A stretch of 46,995 nucleotides of DNA, from the NCBI GenBank assembly GCA_910587085.1, contig CAJUMC010000024.1:1-46995 (forward strand), given 5' to 3'. Of the stretch, positions 41,764 through 46,995 are shown piece after piece. This stretch comes from an uncultured Lachnospiraceae bacterium. Lineage in GTDB: Bacteria > Bacillota > Clostridia > Lachnospirales > Lachnospiraceae. The position numbers and the translations under genes are program-made. The notes below the pieces were generated by a model. The model was given only the letters and a program-made list of their open reading frames with translations, ran no database searches and had not been told where the DNA came from. Each line of letters begins with the position of its first letter. Within the stretch, counting starts at the first letter, position 1.

Positions 41764-43368
41764 ATGGACTTGAAAAAGCGGCTGAAGATGGCATGCGTCA
41801 TAATGATTATGCTTCCGATTTTCATGATGGGGCTGAGCGCGAAGCTGATTACGGATTACATGGGTACGTCCGTGCAGCAGACTTACGATGTGGATGCAGA
41901 CACAATGCAGGTTATCACAAATCCGCTGCGCATCCTGAACCGTGTGACAAGAGAGGCCTATAATCAGATTAAGCTCTGCGCGATCCGCGAGCCGGAGAAG
42001 CTGCAGGATATCAGCTATATATCCGCAATGAATCAGGAGCTTTCGACAAAATATTCATATCTTGTGCTGCGCAAGGGAAAAGAAATTGTATATTACGGCG
42101 GCAAGTCGAATGTATCCGTAATTGCGTCCGTGCTGCCGGAATTCGGCGATTACAGCACGGATGTCAACGGCGGACTCTATATCGGGGACATCAGCCCGGT
42201 GCTGATCAAGCATCAGGATTTCTATTTTTCGGACGGCAGCGAGGGAAGCGTGTTCATTATCACGGAAGTCAACGTATTGATGCCGCAGATTAAAAATTCC
42301 ATCGTTCAGGTTATTGTCTGTATGGTTGTCATTATTGTTTTGACCGCTGTTTTTCTGGTTCTCTGGCTGTACCGCACAATAATCCGGCCGCTTGATACGC
42401 TGAAGGCGGCGACGAAGGAAATGAAAGTCGGCAATCTCAATTACTCGATTTCCGGCGACCCGGAGGATGAGATCGGACAGCTCTGCCAGGATTTCGAGGA
42501 GATGCGCATTCACATGAAGGAGCTGATTGAGGAGCGGCTGCAGTATGAGCAGGACTCCAAGGAGCTGATCAGCAATATATCCCATGATCTGAAAACACCT
42601 CTGACTGCGATTAAGGGCTATGCGGAGGGAATTATGGACGGCATTGCGGATACGCCGCAGAAAATGGAAAAATATCTGAAGACCATTTATACAAAGGCGA
42701 ACGATATGTCGGTGCTTGTGGACGAGCTTGCTTTTTTCTCTAAAATTGACTGCAATACCGTGCCGTACAATTTTACGGTGATCGACGCCAACGAATATTT
42801 TATGGATTGCATCGAGGAGCTGCGGCTGGATCTGGAGGTCAAAAATATCGAGCTGAAGCTGTCCAATGAGCTGAGAAGAGGGACGAAAATCGCCGCTGAT
42901 CCGGAGCAGCTGAAGCGGGTTATCAATAATATTGTGGGAAATTCGGTAAAATATCTGGATAAGGAAAAGGGCTATGTCCGGTTCAGCCTGAAGGAGGAGA
43001 ACGGGAGGCTGCAGATTGAGCTTTCGGATAATGGAGCGGGAATCGCGGTGAAAGATCTGCCATACATTTTTGATCGATTTTACCGGGCGGATGCCTCCAG
43101 GAATTCCAGGAAGGGAGGAACGGGTCTGGGGCTTGCCATCGCGAAGAAAATTATCGAGGAGCACGGCGGGGAAATCTGGGCGGTCAGCGACGAGGGAATC
43201 GGTACCTCAATCTGCTTTACGCTGCCTCAGCTTCTGCCCGAATCCGGCTCTCCGGCGGACGGGGCCCCGGAGGAGCTGACACCGGCGGAAAAAGAACGGC
43301 GGCACCGGCATTCCAAAAACACTAAGAGCAGGCCATGGAGCAGAGGAAATGCTCCGGCGGAAAAATAA
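41764..43368 (+). CDS. membrane sensor histidine kinase
   Basis: This is the sensor of a two-component system with the response regulator 48 bases downstream. The 534-residue protein has a first membrane helix at about 8-28 and an extracellular domain of about 150 residues. A second helix follows at about 181-203 (VIVCMVVIIVLTAVFLVLW), then HAMP (PLDTLKAATKEMKVGNL), the phosphoacceptor His274 in SNISHDLKTPLTAIKGY, N box NIVGNSVKYL, G1 LSDNGAGI, F box YIFDRFYRAD and G2 GGTGLGLAIAKKI. A basic/Pro-rich tail of about 30 residues is extra. The signal is unknown. GGGAGG lies 10 bases before ATG 41764. A TATACT at 41706 may be the -10 element. Confidence 0.93.
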   Translation: MDLKKRLKMACVIMIMLPIFMMGLSAKLITDYMGTSVQQTYDVDADTMQVITNPLRILNRVTREAYNQIKLCAIREPEKLQDISYISAMNQELSTKYSYLVLRKGKEIVYYGGKSNVSVIASVLPEFGDYSTDVNGGLYIGDISPVLIKHQDFYFSDGSEGSVFIITEVNVLMPQIKNSIVQVIVCMVVIIVLTAVFLVLWLYRTIIRPLDTLKAATKEMKVGNLNYSISGDPEDEIGQLCQDFEEMRIHMKELIEERLQYEQDSKELISNISHDLKTPLTAIKGYAEGIMDGIADTPQKMEKYLKTIYTKANDMSVLVDELAFFSKIDCNTVPYNFTVIDANEYFMDCIEELRLDLEVKNIELKLSNELRRGTKIAADPEQLKRVINNIVGNSVKYLDKEKGYVRFSLKEENGRLQIELSDNGAGIAVKDLPYIFDRFYRADASRNSRKGGTGLGLAIAKKIIEEHGGEIWAVSDEGIGTSICFTLPQLLPESGSPADGAPEELTPAEKERRHRHSKNTKSRPWSRGNAPAEK

Positions 43369-43416
43369 ACACAGCGCGGGCGGCTGGTCGCATGCGGAGC
43401 GCAGAACGGAGGTTGT

Positions 43417-44106
43417 ATGAGCAGAATATTAATCGTGGAGGACGAGATGGCAATTGCGGAGCTGGAGAAGGATTATCTGGAGCTGTCCGGCTTTGAGGTT
43501 GTGATCGAGAGCAGCGGCGATACAGGACTGGAACGGGCGCTGAAGGAGGAGTTCAATCTGGTGATCCTGGATCTGATGCTTCCGAAGGTGGACGGTTTCG
43601 AAATATGCCGTCAGATACGCGAGGTCAGAAATGTTCCGGTTATAATGGTTTCTGCCAAAAAGGATGATATCGACAAAATCCGCGGTCTGGGGCTCGGCGC
43701 GGACGATTATATGACAAAGCCGTTCAGCCCGAGCGAGCTGGTGGCGCGTGTAAAAGCACACATGGCGCGCTACGAGCGCCTGATCGGGTCCAACGCGAAG
43801 GAAAATGAAATCATCGAGATCCGCGGCATCCGCATTGACAAGACCGCAAGGCGCGTTTACATCAATGGGGAGGAGAAGACCTTTACCACGAAGGAATTTG
43901 ATCTTCTTACTTTTCTTGCGGAAAATCCGAATCATGTCTACACGAAGGAGGAGCTGTTCCAGAAAATATGGGATATGGAATCCGTCGGTGATATTGCTAC
44001 AGTGACTGTACACATTAAGAAAATTCGTGAAAAAATTGAGGTAAATACATCAAAACCGCAGTATATTGAAACAATTTGGGGAGTTGGCTACCGTTTTAAA
44101 GTGTGA
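43417..44106 (+). CDS. OmpR/PhoB-type response regulator
   Basis: This is the DNA-binding partner of the upstream kinase. The 229-residue protein has the acidic pocket EDE (8-10), phosphoacceptor Asp52 in LVILDLMLPK, Ser79 as the switch residue in MVSAK, and Lys101 in DDYMTKPFSP. The winged-helix domain contains TTKEFDLLTFLAENP and a closing TIWGVGYRFKV. An intact GGAGG is 5 bases before ATG 43417. Kinase first, regulator second is the less common order. The regulon cannot be read from the sequence. The next gene has its own promoter. Confidence 0.95.
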   Translation: MSRILIVEDEMAIAELEKDYLELSGFEVVIESSGDTGLERALKEEFNLVILDLMLPKVDGFEICRQIREVRNVPVIMVSAKKDDIDKIRGLGLGADDYMTKPFSPSELVARVKAHMARYERLIGSNAKENEIIEIRGIRIDKTARRVYINGEEKTFTTKEFDLLTFLAENPNHVYTKEELFQKIWDMESVGDIATVTVHIKKIREKIEVNTSKPQYIETIWGVGYRFKV

Positions 44107-44152
44107 TGTGCCGCATTGTACCGGGGCGGAGAAAAAAATCCCCTGAAATCCC

Positions 44153-44181
44153 TTGACAAACCGAAGGATGTCTGATATTTT
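44153..44181 (+). promoter_or_regulatory. promoter of the exchanger gene
   Basis: TTGACA at 44153-44158, a 17-base spacer and TATTTT at 44176-44181 lie just upstream of a riboswitch-like leader. Confidence 0.75.
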
Positions 44182-44190
44182 AAGAAAAGA

Positions 44191-44282
44191 TAAAGGGGAG
44201 TAGTTGGCATCCCTCGGGATGTTTGTGCGATCGTCAGTACGATTGAAAAATCCGGTCCGCAACGAAGCAACGAGACTTTTGT
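44191..44282 (+). promoter_or_regulatory. yybP-ykoY-like (Mn2+) riboswitch aptamer
   Basis: The leader contains AAAGGGGAGTAG, a hairpin CATCCCTCGGGATG, CGATCGTCAGTACGATTG and GCAACGAGACTTTTG. As I remember it, this is the order and wording of the yybP-ykoY manganese aptamer (GGGGAGUAG and CGAGACUUU junction loops, AAAG/CUUU P1). Its 3' strand GACTTTT is also the 5' arm of the terminator, so metal binding would favour read-through. Confidence 0.8.
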
Positions 44283-44313
44283 CGTAATTTAATTACGGCA
44301 GAGGTCTTTTTTT
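44274..44313 (+). terminator. terminator competing with the Mn2+ aptamer
   Basis: A 14-bp stem with some G-U pairs (GACTTTTGTCGTAA at 44274-44287 with TTACGGCAGAGGTC at 44293-44306) and a TTTAA loop is followed by seven T. It shares bases with aptamer P1. Confidence 0.88.
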
Positions 44314-44517
44314 GCTTGTGCGGAGAAAAAACGGTTTTCAGGAGCGGAAGCAGTAAAAGAGTGCAAAAGGATGCAAAATAAGTAAAGGAGCGGGAGAAGA
44401 AAAAAGCAGAGGCGTAATAAGCGAAAACTGCAAAAAAGCAGAAAACAATGCGGAAGCCGCAAGAAAGCGGAAGACAAAAAACAAGAGAGCGCTGCGGCGC
44501 GGAAAGAGAGGAAAGAT

Positions 44518-45462
44518 ATGGAGATTTTATGGCAGATCATACTGTTGACAGCAGGTTTTGTTATGCTGGTCAAGGGAGCTGACTGGTTTGTGGACGGTGC
44601 GGCAGGGATTGCCGAAAGGTTCGGGATACCGCAGCTGGTGATCGGTCTGACGATCGTTGCGATGGGAACCAGCGCGCCGGAGGCCGCCGTCAGCATATCG
44701 GCGGCGTTTAAGGGAACAGCGGATATTACGATCGGAAATATTGTAGGAAGCAATATCCTGAATATTCTTGTGATTCTCGGCATAACCTCCGTTATTGTAG
44801 CGGTAGCGGTGCAGAGGTCAACCGTGCGCTATGAAATCCCGTTTATGATCGGTATTACGGTTCTGCTGCTTGGGTTCGGCCTTACGGGAAATGCGGTCGG
44901 GCGGCTGGAGGGCGGCGTTTTCTGGCTGCTGTTTCTCGGGTATCTGATTTATCTCTACCGCATGGCCATGCGGCAGAAGCAGGTGGATCAGGATAAAGCG
45001 GAAAAGAAAAAGGAAAAGGTCTGGAAGCTGCTTGCAGGTGTAATCGGCGGGCTTGCGCTGGTAGTGTTCGGCAGCGATGTGGCAGTGGATGCGGCGACAA
45101 AACTCGCGGAGATTGCCGGGCTGTCGGAGAAATTTATCGGTCTGACGGTTATCGCACTCGGAACTTCGCTTCCGGAGCTGGTGACCAGCGTTTCTGCCGC
45201 AAGAAAGGGAAAGGCGGATATAGCAATCGGAAATATTGTAGGCAGCAATATTATGAATATTCTGTTTGTTATCGGAACAACCGCGCTGATTACACCGGTG
45301 CCGTTTCCGCGCGGATTCCTGACAGATATGCTGATCGCCGTTGCAGCGGGTGTGCTGCTGCTTCTGTGCGTAGTGCGGAGCAAAAAGCTTACACGACCGG
45401 CAGGAGCGGTAATGCTGATCGGCTATGCGGCATATTTTGCTTATCTGTGCATCGGGAAATAA
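44518..45462 (+). CDS. CaCA-family cation/Na+ or H+ exchanger
   Basis: This is an integral membrane antiporter of 314 residues with about ten hydrophobic segments. It has the two inverted alpha-repeats that define the family: GTSAPEAAVSISAAFKGTAD with IGNIVGSNILNIL (about residues 56-85), and GTSLPELVTSVSAARKGKAD with IGNIVGSNIMNIL (about 217-250). A charged cytoplasmic loop (QKQVDQDKAEKKKEK) joins the halves. The sequence alone suggests Ca2+/Na+ exchange, but the Mn2+-type riboswitch in its leader suggests that manganese export is its relevant job. GAGAGGAAAG precedes ATG 44518. Confidence 0.9.
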   Translation: MEILWQIILLTAGFVMLVKGADWFVDGAAGIAERFGIPQLVIGLTIVAMGTSAPEAAVSISAAFKGTADITIGNIVGSNILNILVILGITSVIVAVAVQRSTVRYEIPFMIGITVLLLGFGLTGNAVGRLEGGVFWLLFLGYLIYLYRMAMRQKQVDQDKAEKKKEKVWKLLAGVIGGLALVVFGSDVAVDAATKLAEIAGLSEKFIGLTVIALGTSLPELVTSVSAARKGKADIAIGNIVGSNIMNILFVIGTTALITPVPFPRGFLTDMLIAVAAGVLLLLCVVRSKKLTRPAGAVMLIGYAAYFAYLCIGK

Positions 45463-45538
45463 GGGTGGAAAAAAAGCGCTTAATGTGTTACACTGAATAT
45501 CGGGATTAATGCAAAAACGAATAAGGAATGAATGCACG

Positions 45539-46861
45539 ATGGAAGATTTGGAACAGATTATGCGCAGAATTCATGTGCTGTTCGCAAAATGCGAGCCGTA
45601 CGGGGACGAAAAGGAAAATACGATCATTGTGCCGAAAAAAGAGGTGTTCCGACTGCTGGAACAGCTGAACTATGCGGTGATAGCGCTGCTGGATCGCTAT
45701 GAGGGAACAGAGGAAAGCCGGGAGCGCGGACTGTCGGAGTACCGGCGCTGCGGAGAGAAAATGATGGAGCAGGCGCAGGCCGGCGCGGAAGATGTCTATG
45801 CCGCTTCCCTGATCTATACGGATAATATGCTGGAGGAGCTGGAGGATGTTGTTGCGGAGGCGAAGGAAAGTCTGTGGGGCGAATACGCCCGTGTGGCTGA
45901 CTGGCTGGACGGGCAGACCAGGCTCCTGACGGAAAACCAGGAAGAAATCAAACGTCAGCTGCGCGCGATGGCGCAGGGAGAAAAATATCTTCGTCTGATT
46001 TACAGGGAGAATGCGCGTCTGCGCAGGCTTGCGCAGGAAGAGTTCGAGGACGAATCCGAGGAGGACGAGGAACTCGAGGAGGATTACGGCGATGAGTCCC
46101 GGAAGGAAGATGAGCCGGAGGACTCCGGGGAGGAGGAACTCGAGGAGGATAGCGGCGATGAGTTCCGGAAGGAAGATGAGCCGGAGGACTTCGGGGAGGA
46201 GGAACTCGGGGAGGATAGCGGCGCTGAGTCCCGAAAGGAAGATGAGCCGGAGGATTCCCGGGAGGATGAGAGCCGTGCTGCATCCGCCTCGCAGAAGGAA
46301 TCGGAGCGCGGCGGAAATGTCCGGGAAAAGCAGGGCGGAACACCGGAGCGCAGTGCGGCGGATGCCGGAGGGAACGGAAAAAAAGCAAAAGTCTCCGGCG
46401 GCGGCCCGGGAAACAGCGGGAGTAAATCCGGAGCTGGCAGAAATGCAGAAAAAAAGAAGCAGCCGGGCGGAGCAAAGTCCGGGAAGAAGCGCAGGCCGGC
46501 GGTGAAGCATCCGAGGATGTCGCCGGATCTGGAGACGGAATGGGCCGAGGAAGAGAACCGGCCGGTGCGCAAGATCGGGACTGCATTGTATGAGGATGTC
46601 GGACAGTCGTATGATTCGCCGGTGAAAAAGGTAAGCTATGAGGTTCGGGTGAATCAGGCATATTTTGATCAGCTCGGAGAGAGTGCCGCCGATCTTGATG
46701 CGGAATATTATCAGTGGAAGGAAGAACAGGAAAAGCAGGCCGGGGAAGCCGGGGCGGAAGCAGCGGCGCGCGAAGAGGATGAGGGAGAAGCCGGAAGGAG
46801 ACCGGAGAACCCGAAGAAGGATAAGAAGCAGCGCAGGTTCGGCTTTGGAAGAAAGAAATAA
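45539..46861 (+). CDS. hypothetical protein with helical N terminus and acidic tandem repeat
   Basis: This 440-residue protein has no signal peptide or membrane segment. Residues about 1-170 are strongly helical (MEDLEQIMRRIHVLFAK, EVFRLLEQLNYAVIALLDRY, then a coiled-coil stretch with ENQEEIKRQLRAMAQGEKYL). Residues about 177-244 are Glu/Asp-rich with three copies of a 22-residue unit. A basic Gly/Lys/Ser-rich linker follows, then a short conserved-looking C-terminal block (KVSYEVRVNQAYFDQLGESAADLDAEYYQW). The neighbouring acidic and basic tracts suggest a flexible linker. I chose ATG 45539. An ATG ten codons upstream has no better site. I do not recognise the family. Confidence 0.7.
   Translation: MEDLEQIMRRIHVLFAKCEPYGDEKENTIIVPKKEVFRLLEQLNYAVIALLDRYEGTEESRERGLSEYRRCGEKMMEQAQAGAEDVYAASLIYTDNMLEELEDVVAEAKESLWGEYARVADWLDGQTRLLTENQEEIKRQLRAMAQGEKYLRLIYRENARLRRLAQEEFEDESEEDEELEEDYGDESRKEDEPEDSGEEELEEDSGDEFRKEDEPEDFGEEELGEDSGAESRKEDEPEDSREDESRAASASQKESERGGNVREKQGGTPERSAADAGGNGKKAKVSGGGPGNSGSKSGAGRNAEKKKQPGGAKSGKKRRPAVKHPRMSPDLETEWAEEENRPVRKIGTALYEDVGQSYDSPVKKVSYEVRVNQAYFDQLGESAADLDAEYYQWKEEQEKQAGEAGAEAAAREEDEGEAGRRPENPKKDKKQRRFGFGRKK
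46070..46267 (+). repeat. 66-bp in-frame tandem repeat, three copies
   Basis: Units start exactly at 46070, 46136 and 46202. Each encodes 22 residues of the form EL-E-ED-x-GDES-RKEDEPEDSGEE with few substitutions. The high DNA identity between copies points to recent duplication. Confidence 0.88.
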
Positions 46862-46995
46862 CCGCCATGGGTCCGGGTCCGGAATATGCAGACGGGAGGG
46901 CGCGGGCAGCTTTTTCGGGAAACCGCCGGGGCGTATTGTCTCTTAGAGTAAAATTATAGTTGGCAAAAAAATAAGGGAAGAAGGAAATCTCCCTC
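46862..46995. other. gene-free end of the window
   Basis: No gene is seen. The last bases (an A run, then AGGGA and TCCCT 10 bases apart) look like the start of an intrinsic terminator cut by the window edge. Confidence 0.35.

Overview
The window looks like chromosomal DNA of an anaerobic Gram-positive bacterium of the class Clostridia, most likely a Lachnospiraceae-type gut commensal. The reasons are the moderately high GC, strong GGAGG-type ribosome binding sites, TTGACA/TATAAT promoters, the large Alu-domain form of SRP RNA, T-box and S-box leaders, an oxygen-sensitive radical-SAM activase, and several protein families I recognise only from that family. No phage, plasmid, insertion sequence, CRISPR array or tRNA gene was seen. 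The only foreign-looking patch is an AT-rich islet at about 10.2-11.4 kb carrying a frameshifted orphan response regulator.

Layout. 0.1-10.2 kb is housekeeping and accessory genes: rsmA, a two-domain GNAT, an Uup-like ABC-F ATPase, a membrane-anchored solute-binding-like protein, a Lachnospiraceae protein of unknown function with tandem repeats, and a leftward tadA / radical-SAM activase / RimJ-like acetyltransferase cluster. 10.2-11.4 kb is the islet. 11.6-12.0 kb is the SRP RNA gene with its own promoter. 12.2-21.5 kb is the most interesting block: four co-oriented genes encoding a degenerate cyclic-nucleotide-binding-domain protein, a JetA/MukF-like kleisin, a JetB/MukE-like protein and a 1481-residue JetC/MukB-like SMC ATPase. 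This is a Wadjet/MukBEF-like complex with no JetD nuclease and an unstudied CNB protein in its place. It is followed by an orphan ABC ATPase and a TPR/AAA+ fusion, and the block ends at a strong bidirectional terminator at 25.2 kb.

25.2-30 kb holds an Ig-like domain protein, a flavin reductase / shikimate kinase pair, murA and an HD-GYP phosphodiesterase, with an unusually hairpin-rich murA/HD-GYP junction. 30.2-34.4 kb is a copper-efflux operon (copA, csoR, copZ, HAD phosphatase) behind a promoter with a CsoR-type palindrome over its start site. 34.4-39.9 kb is trpDCFBA under a tRNA-Trp T-box, without trpE or trpG. 39.9-41.5 kb is metK under a SAM-I riboswitch. 41.7-44.1 kb is a sensor kinase / response regulator pair. 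44.1-45.5 kb is a CaCA-family cation exchanger behind a yybP-ykoY-like (Mn2+) riboswitch. The window closes with an acidic repeat-containing protein.

A recurring oddity is that many proteins, including well-conserved enzymes and regulators (RsmA, a GNAT, CopA, CsoR, the kinase tail), carry low-complexity insertions or extensions. Several are in-frame tandem DNA repeats of 39, 48, 66, 84 or 120 bp. This suggests that this genome expands coding minisatellites freely in surface loops.
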